Positions 1 through 12,336 of a stretch of 64,000 nucleotides of DNA are shown here, piece by piece; position 1 is the stretch's first letter, and the number at the start of each line of letters is the position of its first letter. This stretch comes from Gnetum montanum. Lineage: Eukaryota; Streptophyta; Gnetopsida; Gnetales; Gnetaceae. The DNA is taken from NCBI GenBank assembly GCA_015680685.1, contig MNCI01028890.1, positions 251,218-315,217 of the forward strand, read 5' to 3'. Made by a program: the position numbers and the translations under genes. The notes under the pieces are model-generated. The model ran no database searches. It was given only the letters and a program-made list of their open reading frames with translations, and was not told the origin of the DNA.

Positions 1-492
1 TTAAGCATTTCTAGGTTACCAAGTGCTACATGTATGCTCAAAGTGTTTGTGCTTGTGTTCATTAATAACTAAAAATTAATTGCTGAATTAAAGTGCATAA
101 AAGCAAAGTGAATGAAAATAAAGTGCATGAATAATAAATACATTAATGAAACATTAATCTATTCTCATTGCTACAAGGATGACCAAAAGTGTTCATTTTT
201 ATTCCCATCACACTATTGTGCTTAGGTACATCAGTGTTCAGAAAAAAATCCATACACACTCAGATTCCTATTGTAGGCACTAAGAAAATGTTCTAACTCT
301 GGAGAAAACAAACTAGAAGAGCTTCACTAACTATGACAAAAACTGATATGAAAATCATGAGCTCGAGCACTATATTTATAGGTTAGCATAGACTCTACAA
401 TATCATATATCCAATAATGCATCATAGGCTTTGATATTGAGGCTTTGATATTGGATATATGATATTAGAGTGTGTCAGAACATGACTCATCA
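1..492 (-). repeat. Element A 3' LTR (partial, cut by window start)
   Basis: Matches 9121-9612 along its whole length. In the sense direction it starts TGATGAGTCATG at 492, next to a polypurine tract at 493-500. A TATA-like TATAAATATAG lies on the minus strand near 368-380. The rest of the LTR is outside the window. Confidence 0.9.
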
Positions 493-2470
493 TACCCCCA
501 TGACTGAATGAAAACTCATCCTTGAGTGAAGAAGAGATGGAACACGTTTCTTACAAAATATTGGGGAGGTATGGAAATATTGACTAACATATAAACCAAC
601 TTAGATGGAACAGACAAACTCTAAGTGCCCAAGTGTACGAAGTTATAATTTTTACAAAATTTGATGTTCATGATAAGAGAAGTGAACACATTTGATAAAA
701 TTAACATCTACTGTCTTAGTAGTTGAAGAGTGAGAGAGAAGATCCCATGATCATGAATGATCTTTGTCATGTGGTACTACTACATCATCCTTGGTGAAGA
801 TAGTTCCACTTCCAATCCATGCTTCCCACTGCAATCACAACAAAATCATAAATTAGTATGCAATATGTAACACATAGTTGGTAAGTACCTTGTCTCATTG
901 GTGGTTACAGTTAGGTAGGTTGTAATTGTGGTAGATTGATTCTTTTAGGAGTGTTAGCAAGAAGACTAACAAATAGGGTTAAATACATAAGTGGTTCATT
1001 AAATTGAAAAAATTTCAAATAGGATGAAATGCTTGAAGAGGGTATAAGAATTCACAATAGTAACAATAAAAGCTTTCATTGAAAAAGGTTTTCAAGATGT
1101 GCATAATTAGATGTCATTAATGAGGTAAACAAAAGGATTTGATTATGAGGGTGTTTAAGGATAAAAAAATTAACTAACCTAACCAAAAGATATGCAAGTG
1201 TATCCTCACCAAAGTAAGCACAAGCCTTTTATTATCCTTACATAACTTCAAACTGAGGAGTCCATGGGTCCCATGGATGATTAATGCTTATGGAACGTTA
1301 AGTATAAAAACCTAGAAGAAACCACCTAAGACTTTCAACACATCAAACTAAGACATCAAATAAGAACATGAAATTGGTAGTAAGATGAAACATGGAAAGA
1401 ATAGATGAATGAGAAAGAGTGGAATGAAGTTCTTGATTAAGGTCACATGAAGTTCTTTGTGAATTTTATGGTTAAATGACTTGATAGATCCATCATTAGT
1501 CTAGATCAAAACCAACCACATTCAGAGACTTTGCATCATCATTCTAAGACTAGTTCATGTCCCTAAGACACAATAGTGATCCCATAGAACAACCACCATT
1601 TCTTATTAGAGAATAAAAGAGAAGTAGGAAATGAGGAACGGCCTTAGTTAGAGAGGACATTTAGGCATGGGTAACATATCTTTTTAGTCCCATAACCAAT
1701 ACTTGTAGCTTGTTTATTTTGTCTAAGGGGTGTGCTTGGAAACCACACCATTCAAAGACTTATTCATTTATTGTGTCTAATGGATGTTCTTTGAATTTTT
1801 ATTATTTTTTTTATAAAAACCACATCATGCAAAGACTTATTCAACTTCCTTTATTGGTCGACATGGAATGGTAAGAAATCCATGAAAACACACATGCACC
1901 CAAGCAAGTAGAAAATCACAAAGAATACCAAATTTCCCTAAAGTCACACCCTGTTCAAACATTTGAATCCTTTCCAATTCTGGAAACTACCAAAGACACA
2001 AATTTGTTATAGTTTTGTTAATGAAAAATGGATTGCACATTTCCAGAGCAAGGAAAACCATATATTCTATGGATGGGTGGATGTTGTGAACTCACTATCT
2101 ATTGCATGAAAAGAAACCATGTCATCATTATCAGTAAAAAAATTTAAGTAAGAATCCAAATACCAATAATCAAATAACAAAATAGTATATACCACCATCA
2201 AGCAACGAATTATCACTATGCCTAACACTTATTAACAAAAAGCTATAAAATCACACCAAAATAAAATAAAATATAAAAGAAGTGTAAACTATTTAAGAAA
2301 TAAAAAATGTACTAATGATGTTGTAAAACAAAAATTAGAAAAGATTAATAACATGAAAACATGAAAATGTAAAATAAAAAATGTGTAAAACAAAAAATTT
2401 CAAAATAAAAATGTATAAAACAAAAATGGTGAAAATTGAGGAGCTACTTCTATAGTTAACATGGATGACA
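493..2470 (-). other. Element A post-pol non-coding region with PPT
   Basis: Contains no gene. The bases next to the LTR (sense TGGGGGTA, 493-500) form the 3' polypurine tract used to prime plus-strand DNA. They are preceded by a stretch (sense TTTTCATTCAGTCATG) that is also present beside the 3' LTRs of C and D. The part at about 1580-1990 is the reverse complement of the spacer after pol in C (about 24170-24540), so the two elements share this non-coding spacer. A second G-run (sense GGGGGAGAT, 2471-2480) sits at the end of pol at the same place as in C and may be an internal polypurine tract. Confidence 0.7.
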
Positions 2471-2479
2471 ATCTCCCCC

Positions 2480-3720
2480 ATGATTAAGTTGAAAGGAGGA
2501 GATCTGAAATATTGAGCATGGTTGTCCATCTGATGAGGCTGTATTTGCTAGTTTATGCTCATGGAAAGGTTTAACTTATTGTATGTTGACCATCTGTTTC
2601 TTGTCTAAGATATCAAGTTTGTAGATCATCATGGCCCCAGAAGGAAAAGTTTCATAAATTATATAATGTCCTTTCCATAATTTTTCATACATGGGTGGGG
2701 TTCCATTAGAGAACCTTATCTCCTAGTTGAAATTTAACTTTCCTAATTTTAAGGTCATGATAATTTTTGTTGTAGGCCTTGTGCAACTTGTTAGATGATA
2801 GGACCACCAACCAATTTTCATCTAGTAAGTTGAGATTCATTAGTCTTTCTTTTTGTGCTAGACTCAAGTCAAGTTTGAGGTCACAAGCTATTGAAAGTGT
2901 ACAAAGCTCAAATTGAATAGGAAGTGTTTGTAATCTTTTGTACACAAGCTCATTGGGAGAGTAGCCTATAGGAAGTTTCCATGTTGAGTGATGGGCCCAA
3001 AGGGCATTGTTAAGTTTCATGCTCTAGTCTTTCCTATATTTTCTAATAGTTGTTATAATTCTTGTGATTTTTCTATTGGAAACCTCAGCTTAACCATTGG
3101 ATTGGGGTTGGTAGGGTGTTGTGAGTTTATGTTCAACACCCAAGCATTGCATGAGCTTTTGAAAAGTAGTGAATGTAAAGTGAGTTCCATTATTAGAAAT
3201 TAATGCATGTGGCATACAAAACATATTTACAACATTTTTTTGTACAAGTAGTAGTAGAAGATGTACAGTTGGTAATGAATGCTTCTTCTACCCATTTTGT
3301 ACAATAGTCAACAACAACTATGATTTATGGCTTTTCATTTGAGATGGACATGATGGAACCCATAAAGTCAATGCCCTAGATGTTAAAGGGTTCTAGTGGT
3401 TGAATCCATTGTTGAGATTCCTCCATTTAAGTAATCATTCCATCATCTTGTTGACATCATTCATAAGAGTAGACATATTGGTGAGCATCCTTGAAAATTG
3501 TTAGCCAATAGTACCCTACCATCAAAATTTTAATAGTCATGCATCTCCTAGCATATTGGCCTCCATAAGGACCTTCATGAGCATCTTGGAGAATGCATAG
3601 TTGATTAGCATCATGGACACACCAACGAACCAAGCCATCAGTGCATACCTTGTAGAGATATCCATTGATCTTCATGAAGAGTTTTACTTGGTGAAGAAAC
3701 TATTGTTTATTCTAGTGGTC
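2480..3720 (-). pseudogene. Element A integrase (broken)
   Basis: The N-terminal zinc-binding region can be read at 3675-3457 (start MKINGYLYKVC, then ILQDAHEGPYGGQY). Next comes the catalytic core, with recognisable pieces such as VDYCTKWVEEAF near 3330. The C-terminal part is an open stretch at 3020-2706 (LWAHHSTWKLPIGYSPNELVY). The same order and similar residues occur in element C at 22240-23560. Stops and frameshifts separate the parts, so no enzyme can be made. Integrase would join the cDNA copy to host DNA. Confidence 0.85.
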
Positions 3721-3889
3721 TAACCCTTGTGGAATCTCTTGAGTTAGAAGATAGGTGAGAATGTCATCATATCATTTAGGCTCATTGGGAAATTATTTAG
3801 TTATAGCCCCAACAAAGAGGAGTTCATTGGGAAACATATCAGATAGTGGGCTTTCTTTCTCTTTGTCATCCCATCGTAACTAAGACAAG

Positions 3890-4340
3890 TGGTCATTGAT
3901 CACATTCTTAGTGCCTTTTCAATCTACCATCATAAGATCAAATTCATGCAAGATCACTAGCCACTGTATGACATGGGGGCTTATTGTTGGCTTTTTCATT
4001 AGGAAGTAGATGGCATTATGGTCTGTGTGCATACACACTTTGTATCCAAGCACATAATGCTTGAACTTTTCTAGAGCAAACACCACTATCATCAATTCTT
4101 TTTCTATGATGGTGTAGTACAATTATTCATCCATAATGCTTTGGCTAGCATAGTGGATGTAGTATGGATGTTTATTTTCATCCAACTACATAATTTTAGC
4201 TCCTGAGGCATAATTTGATGCATCTATCATAATATGAAATAGTCTAGACTAGTCAAGTGCTTGTAGGATTAGAGTTTCTACAAGTTTTTCTTTAAGTTGT
4301 TGGAATGTTTTTTCACATTTTTCAGTCCAGATAAATGAAG
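3890..4340 (-). pseudogene. Element A RNase H (broken)
   Basis: The open stretch 4122-3919 carries the typical plant Ty3/gypsy RNase H block: YYTIIEKELMIVVFALEKF followed by HYVLGYKVCMHTDHNAIYFL. The corresponding block in C is at 21933-22121. Upstream residues back to about 4340 cover the RT-RNase H connection, but contain stops. RNase H removes the RNA template during cDNA synthesis. Confidence 0.85.
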
Positions 4341-4369
4341 AATCTTTCATTGTCAACCTTACCAATGAT

Positions 4370-5130
4370 TTTATGATCTTAGAGAAATTCTCTATGAATC
4401 GCCAGTAGTAGCTAGTATGTCCAAGGAATGATCAAACATCTTTAACAATTTCTAGTTGGTGGGTTATTCCTTGGATGACCCTTATTTTTTTCAAGTTCAA
4501 CCTCAATTCCTACTTGTGATATTTTTTGCTCTAATACAATGCCTTCCTAGACCATTAGATGACTCTTTTGCCAATTGAGCCTATAATTTGTCTCAACACA
4601 TTTTTTCAGTTCTTGATTGAGGTAGTCCAAAGCTTGCTCAAATGTAGCTCCATAGGTGGAGAATTCATCCATGAAGACTTTTACACCACTACCAATTTGC
4701 TATTGAAAAATGCTTAGGACCAAGCATTGAAAGGTAGTAGGGGCATTACATAAACCAAAAGGCATCTTGTGATATGAAAAAGTCCCCCAAGGACTCATGA
4801 ATGTTGTCTTAGCTTGGTCCTCTAGCGTAATCTGGATTTGGTTATAGCCACTATAACCATTGAGGAAATTGTAGTAGTAATGCTCAGAAATTATGTCTAA
4901 CACTTGATCAACAAATGATAATGGAAAATGGTCCTTAAATGTTGCCATATTCAACAGCCAAAAATCGATGCAAATGCACCACTTACCACCTTTCTTGGGC
5001 ACAATCATGAGTGAACTAACCCACTCACTATCTGCAATGGGATAAACAAACCCTAGCTTGAGAAGTTGCTTGATTTCCTCTTTAATGATATACTTTAGTT
5101 TGGGGTTCAATCACCTCTATGGATGTCTCT
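4370..5130 (-). pseudogene. Element A reverse transcriptase (broken)
   Basis: A 136-codon open stretch (5110-4700) covers the RT fingers and palm: SEWVSSLMIVPKKGGKW, then YYYNFLNGYSGYNQIQI, then KTTFMSPWGTFSYHKMPFG. The catalytic box follows near 4675 and reads VFMDEFSTYG where C has VFIDDFSTYG, so the second catalytic Asp is Glu here. The motif YYWRFIENFSKI near 4400 keeps TGG-CGA codons where C has TAG-TGA, a useful internal comparison for decay. RT copies element RNA into DNA. Confidence 0.9.
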
Positions 5131-5689
5131 TTGGCTTCATGGCCAAATCAGTGTAGATGCAATGCTGACATATCCTAGGACCAATCCCTACAAGGTCATA
5201 AGAAGAATAGGAAAAAATTTGCATTTATTATGATCGAATTTTCATTTTTTAAGAACACATATTTCATGCTGGCCAGTAGAGGTTTTAGTTCAAGGGGCTT
5301 TTGCTTGAAACTTTCAAGAACTTCCAACTCTTCCCAAAAGGTATCATCATTTACATCATTAGAGAGTTGGTAATGAACTTGCTCTTGTTCATCCATGCCT
5401 ATGACATATGCACATGTCAAGTTGTCAGTTGGTTCTATGCAAAGTGTGATATTCTCAGATTTAGTAGTTAGCCACTAGGTACCCTCCTATTATGTGGCTA
5501 CTATGTACAAACACCTTTAAATTTTTGCTTCTAGTGCACAATATTTACATGTAGAGATAGATGCTCATTTTACTACCCATATTTTCTGTACACAATTACA
5601 CCCTATATCATTGTATGCGATGCATGAACTCACCTTTTCTTGATCTTTCGAATGCATTTTCTTTGGATATTTCTAAGGAAAGATCTTTG

Positions 5690-6030
5690 ATGCCCATTCT
5701 TGCATCAATGGTGCTTAGCTATGCCCTTCCCATGATGATTGGGAAGTGCTCTTTGTAGTTCTCCACTTTGATCACTAGGAAATCAATAGGATAAGACCAC
5801 CCATAGACAGTGGTCACAATGTCTTTTACTAATTCCAATGAAACAGTGATGGAATGGTCTACTAATTCTAATTTGATATTGCTCTTCTTTAAAAGAGGAA
5901 GGTTCCATGTAGTATACACCTCATGAGAGATCAGGTTGACAACAGAACATAAGTCAAGAAGAGCTTTACATGGCTTGTTCCTAATAATCTGCAAATAGAT
6001 CAAAGGACTTCTAGGATTTGCTAACTTCCT
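5690..6030 (-). pseudogene. Element A aspartic protease (broken)
   Basis: The open stretch 6003-5719 contains the retropepsin active-site region ALLDLCSVVNLISHEVY. The family normally has D-[ST/LF]-G here, and the Gly position reads Cys. A conserved stretch WSYPIDFLVIKVEN and the end PIIMGRA follow. Element C has the same protein at 19930-20320 with ALLDFGYRVDLISHDMY. The protease would cut the Gag-Pol polyprotein. The region between protease and RT (5690-5130) carries a broken linker with an open piece at 5420-5196 (GMDEQEQVHYQLSND). Confidence 0.8.
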
Positions 6031-6659
6031 AGGAAGGTTTCTAGCATGGATTCAATCAAATATGACATGAGTAAGCATCACAGTATGGATTTTGGATGAT
6101 GTTTGGTTTGAAGGGGACTTGAAGGTATTTCATACATAGGAAGGTGGAGGAATAGGGTTGTTAACCACAAATGTATTTGAGGGCTTAGGTAGACTATGTA
6201 GTCAAAAGAAAATTTTTTTCTTTGATCAAGTATCCAACCCACTCAGTTGATGAACTAGTTGTAGATTAATGGCCCTTGTAGTGTTGCATTATTGTGGTTA
6301 AGCTAAGAGTTCACCCTGCATAGGTGGAGTAGGTGGTAGCTATGCAACTAGAGGAGGAAGATGTGTAAGAATAGGAGGATGATAAGGGTAAAAGGTGGTA
6401 TCCCTTCTTGCTTGTGAAGAATGAGATCAATAATAATCAAAAGGATGGTAGTGAGATTGGAAAGTAAAAACATGATTGGAGGAGTCACATGGAGACAAGG
6501 GTTACTAAACATAATACCCATATGGATTAGGTTGTTGGTAAGGGTATTGCTGCCTTGGTGGTGCTAGCATCCATGATTGTGCTTACTACCACTACTGATA
6601 TTGCTCATATGTTTGTGGTGGAGTTCCACTTGGATAATATTGTTGTTGCTAGTGGAACT

Positions 6660-8593
6660 TCCTAGAGTTACCTTGAGGATAAGGTAATCTTTTAGATGTC
6701 TACCTTTGTGTTAGTCATTGATTCAAAGCATACACCCCAGACTCTTGTAAGTGTGACACTATGGGGCAACATCCCTTAGGATGTTCATACTAGTAGACGT
6801 CACATCCACCATCATCATTTGACTCACTTTCCACAACTTCTTCTATTGTAGAAATCTTGCCCTTATCTTTTTGATAGGAACATTCAACTTCTTTACACCT
6901 TCTATGCTCACAATTACTACCTTTTTCTTTGGACTCTTCAACAATTTTTAGGATAGTTTAAAATCTGTTATCCATGGAGTCCCATAACTGATCAACCTTG
7001 GCCATAATTTTGGATTGAAATTTTTGAAGTGGTAAGGTTTTCCTATTCATCACCTCATCAAGTTCTGGTTCTTTATCACTATCACAAAATTAAACCTCCC
7101 TCTTTCTAATGGAAGGATTGTGATTATACTCTTCTACCCTTTTTGTTTTCTAAATTCACCTTTCTCTTTAGCTACCTACTTGATCAATTTTTGGATATGA
7201 CAAGTGCTTAACTTTGATAGTCATCCTTGGGCATAGACACCAAGGGTTCTTCTCATTTTAGATCAAATCTAGTCTACAATGTGATGAAGTTGATCTAGTT
7301 GAAAATAACCATGGCCACGACATTTGTGCATGGTCAATGTCAACATCCAATAGTTTGTGTGTTCCTTGCTTCCATCCTTGGATCTACTTTCTCAAGTTGG
7401 ACATTCTAAAGTATGTTTGATATTTTTTATTGAATAATTCAAGCATTGTACTCCATTGTATGATAGATTTTGGTTCTAAGGACTGGTCTAGTTTTCTGCT
7501 TCTTTAATGGGTGTTTATGGGAAAAAATTATGTTTTTTCCATTCATTCTTTGTGTTCTGCAAGACACATGTATCTTGGAAAGCTTGGAGATGGTTCTGCA
7601 TATCTGAGTTATATCCCCCTTTGAACCTAGGGATATTTCTCATATCTAGCCTCTTGATCTGACTATCCTTTACATGCCTTGTTGGAATTAGTACTACCTC
7701 TACAATGTTTAACATACTTCAGGTAGCAAGTAAAGGCTCATTGAGCCCTTGATTTTAGTGCCTTTGATGCCCTCTACTACTCCTTCATTCATGGCGTTGT
7801 GTCTCTCTTGAATTCTTGTGCTTCTATTTTTGCCTTGCCTAATGGTCCCTTTGATCCTTTTGGTCCTATTGATCATCTTCATCATGGTCGCATCCCTTAC
7901 AATTGCAATTAGAGCCAGAAGAAGAAGACGATGATGATGAAGGTAAAGAGGAAGGAGGACTGGAATCGTCATGGTGCCTGATACCACCTCTTTAGTGATT
8001 GTGACCACAATCATGATCTTATTTCTTATTTGCATCCCTACCTTGGCTTTCCTCTTTGGTCCCTTCTTTATCATTGGATCCATTCTTATTAGAACTAGAA
8101 TTGTGAATCATGAACTGCAAGTTCTAGTTTTGACCTCCTTCATTGAAGTCAAAGAGAGGAATTTCAATAAATGGAAAACCCCCACAGAAGGGCTCTCCAC
8201 TATCTTTTTGGTATAACAGGAATGGAGAATCATTAAATCATTTTCCTTATGCAAATTCATAACATTTTTCTAACTGATGAACCCTGAGACATTGTGCCTC
8301 AGTGGGATGATCATCCTTGGCATCACTATCTTGCACAACATACTCAACATGAAGTTCCTAGAGACCCTATCTTATAAGCATTTTTTGGAGCATTGCAAGA
8401 ATAGATTAATTGGATGGAAACACAATGTTTTCCTCCATGTCATGCCACTATAGCTATTCTTCTTGGTGTAGGATGAAGGTGAAATTTGGTACATACTCAT
8501 TAGGATTATCATATACCACTCAATATTATTAAGGCCCTAGTGGATGTATTCTATTAGACTTGGGTGGAAATTGCACCTATGAGAAGAAGATAT
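6660..8593 (-). pseudogene. Element A gag (broken; start codon lost)
   Basis: The gag start is located by comparison with C. The C gag begins with an ATG (17427) followed by codons for SSSF, and the homologous site here reads ATA at 8593-8591, so the start codon is lost. Open pieces lie at 8083-7709 and at 7715-7515 (DMRNIPRFKGGYNSDMQNHL), the latter matching C at 18300-18420. A nucleocapsid knuckle remnant lies near 6820-6770 (CDVY, then YEHPKGCC) with spacing like CX2CX3HX4C, one residue shorter than the usual CX2CX4HX4C. The Cys-to-Tyr change is a G-to-A transition. Gag would form the particle. Confidence 0.75.
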
Positions 8594-8734
8594 TTTAAGG
8601 TAGAAAAATAAAAATGCACTGTGTTGTTTAAAATTGTTGTAGTAATCTTAAAATGTGATATGACTCTAAGGTTCATTTCAACGATTTAAATAATTTTCAC
8701 TAAATCCTAGATAGCACACAAAATAACCAAAAGG

Positions 8735-8752
8735 TCCTTGGTAATGATGCCA
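8735..8752 (-). other. Primer-binding site, tRNA-Asp type
   Basis: The sense sequence is TGGCATCATTACCAAGGA, one base (T) after the LTR end. It matches the 18-base complement of the plant tRNA-Asp 3' end at 12 of 18 positions, and every mismatch is a C-to-T or G-to-A transition. The element C copy (17276-17293) matches at 13 of 18, also with only transitions. The tRNA-Asp primer is typical of Athila/Tat-like elements; the tRNA sequence was recalled, not searched. Confidence 0.75.
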
Positions 8753-8753
8753 A

Positions 8754-9612
8754 TGATGAGTGGTGAGGTACCCCTACACTCAACTATACAAATCACTAAG
8801 GTGTTCACGCATGATCTAGTCAAATTCCATGGACCTATAGTTCTCTAGTGCACTAGTTCCTCTAAGAAGTGAAATGGGCATTGAGAACATTTGTTGTCTT
8901 TCCAATTCAACTTGTGAAGTACAAGTATATGGTTAAGTGCAACTAAGGTATGTGATTGGTATCATTTTTTATTTCATAAGTTTAACTGCGTACAATAATA
9001 ATGAAAGGTAGAGTAATTTAGGATCTAATTTATCTACTGTCTAGCTAGCCTAACATAGGTACCCATCCCACTTTCTTGGACACATCCTGAACATATATGG
9101 CCCTGTTAGGTTACTAATCATTAAACATTTCTAGATTACCAAGTGCTACATGTATGCTCGAAGTGGTCGTGCTTGTGTTCATTAACAACTAAAAATTAAT
9201 TTCTTAATTAAAGTGCATTAAAGTGAAGTGCATGAATACTAAATACATCAAGAAAACATTAATCTATTCTTAGTGTTGAAAGGATGATCAAAAGGGTTCA
9301 TTTTTATTCTTATCGCACTGTTGTGCTTAGGTACATCAGTGTTTGAACAAAGATCCATACACACTTAAATTCTTGCTGCAAGCACTAAGAAAATAGTCTA
9401 ACTATGGAGAAAACAAGCTACAAGAGCTTTACTAACTATGACAAAAACTAATATGAAAATCATGAGCTTGAGCACTATATTTATAGGTTGGCATATACTC
9501 TGTGATATCAGATATTCAATAATACATCCTAAGCTCCAATATTATGTATCCAATATTAAGGCTTCAATATTAGATATTCGATATTAAAGCATGTCAGAAC
9601 ATGACTCGTCCA
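8754..9612 (-). repeat. Element A 5' LTR
   Basis: An 859-bp LTR. The sense 3' end is ACTCATCA at 8754; the sense 5' end reads TGGACGAGTCAT at 9612, compared with TGATGAGTCAT in the other copy. A TATA-like TATAAATATAG lies on the minus strand at about 9475-9489. The 8-bp terminal inverted repeat TGATGAGT/ACTCATCA is shared with the LTRs of C and, in variant form, D, E and H. Confidence 0.92.
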
Positions 9613-11411
9613 CTATTATCGATGTAATCTTGGAACATGGAAATCACCAACCATTTGAACATGAAAGGTGCATTAATTAATCTAAAGGGCATGTACTTAA
9701 AGGTGAATATCCCTCATGAACAATAAAGGTAGTTTTTTCTTTGTCCTTTAGCACTATATTGATTTGACTATAACTAGAGTACCCATCAAGAAAGTTGTAG
9801 TAATCCTAGAAAGAGACATTATCCAATACCTAATCTACAAATGGTACTGAAAAATGATCCTTAAAAGTTATAACATTTAGTAATTTATAGTTGATACATA
9901 TTCTCCATTTTTTCTCCTTCATGGATATGACTATAGTTGGACTAAACCCCCTCATTTTCAAAGATAGGATCAATGAAATTTGTGTATAAAAAATTAACGA
10001 TGTCACTTTTCACCACATCCTACATATTTGAATTAAATCTACATTATAGCATCTGCTAAGGTTTAACACTCATGTTCATATACATGTAGCATTGAAAAAT
10101 TGAAGGGCTAATTCTTGTGAGTTTATCATGGAAGCAAGCAAAGGATATTCTCCAATTTGTGACTACCATTTTTAATTCAGCCATTTGGATGGTTATCAGA
10201 GAGGAATTACTGATGGTGTAACAATCAATTATAAGGAAGAAATATTCCAAGCCTTTTCAAAGTGGCTTTAGTTCAAGTGTTATTGCGAAAATATCTTGGG
10301 ATAAATCAAGAGTGTTCTAGAATTCAAGATCATATTTCACCACTACATCTACCTTCATTATGTCCTCCATTTTTCAATGAGATGATTTGGAATCAAATAA
10401 GATAAGAGCATCAATTGGTCTCTCAAAGGCCTAATGTGTTACTTCATGAAGTAGATGTTCTTCAAAGTAATTTATGTTTCTAATGGCATAGAGATGCTAT
10501 ATGATACAACATTATAACCATTCTTGCCACAAAATTGGAAAGGATCACATGAGATGCTCTTATAATGTATCTTTTTAGTTGCATCTTTCCTACCAATTTC
10601 AAGGAGGAGGCCATGGAAAACTAACCTAGAATTAATGGTACTTAGCTGATATTTTTCCATGATGACAAAGAAGCTATCTCCCACCCTATTTTTTGGTTTG
10701 ATCACCAAGAAATTAGCATTGTATGACCATCTTGCGAAAGTATTCATAACATTGTTCACTTGTTCCATAAGGTATGTATAAGATTGGCGGGCTTGGCTTG
10801 AATTTGATGTTAGTACTCTTAAGAGAGGGAAGTCCCTGATAAATGTATTTTTGTAATAAAATAATATTGACCCATAAACCAGAGTCACATAGAGATAGGA
10901 AGTAACCTTTCTCACAATTAGAATCTCCACCATGGAACTGCTAGGATTAATCTTCTTTTTAGATAGATGACCTTTTTACTACCTTTGTGGTTATCTTAGA
11001 TATTGCAATTGTTACAATACTACTACTATCAAAGGCCATTACCTTTGAATAACTAGATACATTGGAAAAACCCTTCCCTAAAATGGATGAATTAATTTGA
11101 TAATACTTAGGGAATGGTATCAAGACCTCTTGAATTTTGACTTTTTTTCTGCTAAGATATAATACCTTCCCCATGGCATTCACTTCTGCATTTGTGAAAA
11201 AATATAATACCATGGAATCTCAAATTTTCCATTGCAAATAAGTTGATAGAAACTTAGTACAATTTCCCTAAAATAAATGTGGAATTATGATTAACATAGT
11301 AGGGAATATTACATAATTTAGTTTGTCTTGATTATAGTTGAATGGTGATCCTACCTTACATGGAATCAAGCAACAAAATCTACTATGGATGATGAGGAGC
11401 TTACAACTAGG
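9613..11411 (-). mobile_element. Element B: partial Athila/Tat-like element (late gag to RT)
   Basis: Minus-strand remnant. Near 9650-9830 an RT block reads DYYNFLDGYSSYSQINI. Near 10660-10760 is protease-type sequence (ARWSYNANFLVIKPKN), inside a 153-codon open stretch at 10933-10472; further upstream (11213-10959) is a late-gag or linker region. It is cut at 9612/9613 by element A and at 11411/11412 by the LTR of element D, so only the central part is present. Its protease and late-gag region resembles element K (32280-32935) more than A or C, so B and K belong to one subfamily. Stops and frameshifts are frequent. Confidence 0.8.
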
Positions 11412-12336
11412 TGATGAGTAGTGAAGAGGTATGCCTACACCCAACCATATGAATCACAGAGCACTCATGCATAATCTAGTCCAATTTCCTGGACTCTTTA
11501 GATTCTAGCGCACTAGTCTTTTAGGAAGTGAACCTTATCCTAATGGTTATTTGTTGCCTTTCCAATTACACTTGTGATGCATAATGGTATGGTTAAGTGT
11601 AATCAAGCCATATGATTTTTATCATTTTATGTTTTATAGTTTTGGTACTTAAAGAGAGATATGAAGTAATTTGAGAACTAATTTAATTTGACTATTTAAC
11701 TAATCTCTAACTAGTCCTAACATAAGCATCTGGTCCTACTTTCTATACATTTCCTGAACCCATGTATCCACTGCTAAATTACCAAGTGCTATGCTACTAG
11801 GCACACCAAGCAATAATGCTATTGGGATTACCAAGAGAATGTGTGTTTACACTCAAAGTGGTCATACTTATGTATTTAATCTATCTCGCTTATCTTTCTT
11901 AATTACTTAATTGGCTTAATTATTGGAAAACATTAAATAAATAACTGAAAGAATTAAATGCATGAATGAAATATCTAAGCTATCTAGAGTGCTATAAGGT
12001 TTATCAAGAAGCTTGTCTTTATTGTTGTACACAATGTCATGCTCAAGTATAACAATGCTCGAATAAAGATCTATACACTAAATGACTCATGGTATGGGCA
12101 CTTGGGAAAAATATTCTAACTTTCAAATAGACAAACTGTAAGAGCTCTACTACTACTATGAATTTGATGCCCATAATCATAGCTAAAAGCTCATATTTAT
12201 AGTGTTTGCTCTAGTGTTGCATTGAGAAGGCCCCATCAATGATGCAACATCATGTAAATGGGGCCCCATCGACGAGGGCCCGTCAATGAGGCTGCATCAA
12301 CAGGGGTCCATCAATGTGACACTTTGACACTTTTCA
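11412..12336 (-). repeat. Element D 3' LTR
   Basis: A 925-bp LTR with the sense 3' end CTACTCATCA at 11412. The sense 5' end (TGAAAAGTGTC) at 12336 directly follows a PPT-like stretch homologous to those of A and C. A TATA-like TATAAATATG lies on the minus strand near 12191-12205. The U3 (about 12220-12320) carries repeated GGCCCCATCGA/GTCAATGAGG-type words, also seen in the LTRs of C and H. The left flank is element B gag sequence rather than a PBS, so this is the 3' LTR of an element extending to the right. Confidence 0.85.

Larger units (their letters stand above)
1..9612 (-). mobile_element. Element A: Athila/Tat-like Ty3/gypsy LTR retrotransposon
   Basis: Minus-strand element whose left (3') LTR runs off the window. 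In sense order it shows the 5' LTR (9612-8754), a tRNA-Asp-type PBS, gag, protease, RT, RNase H, integrase, a polypurine tract and the 3' LTR. The two LTR copies align over about 490 bp with many differences (by eye roughly 85% identical), so the insertion is old. It interrupts element B inside the RT gene. It lacks the extra gene ORF X found in elements C and D: between the end of pol (about 2470) and the 3' LTR there is only non-coding sequence similar to the post-pol spacer of C. All reading frames are broken. Assignment to the Athila/Tat branch rests on the PBS type and the RT and protease sequences; the exact lineage is inferred. Confidence 0.9.
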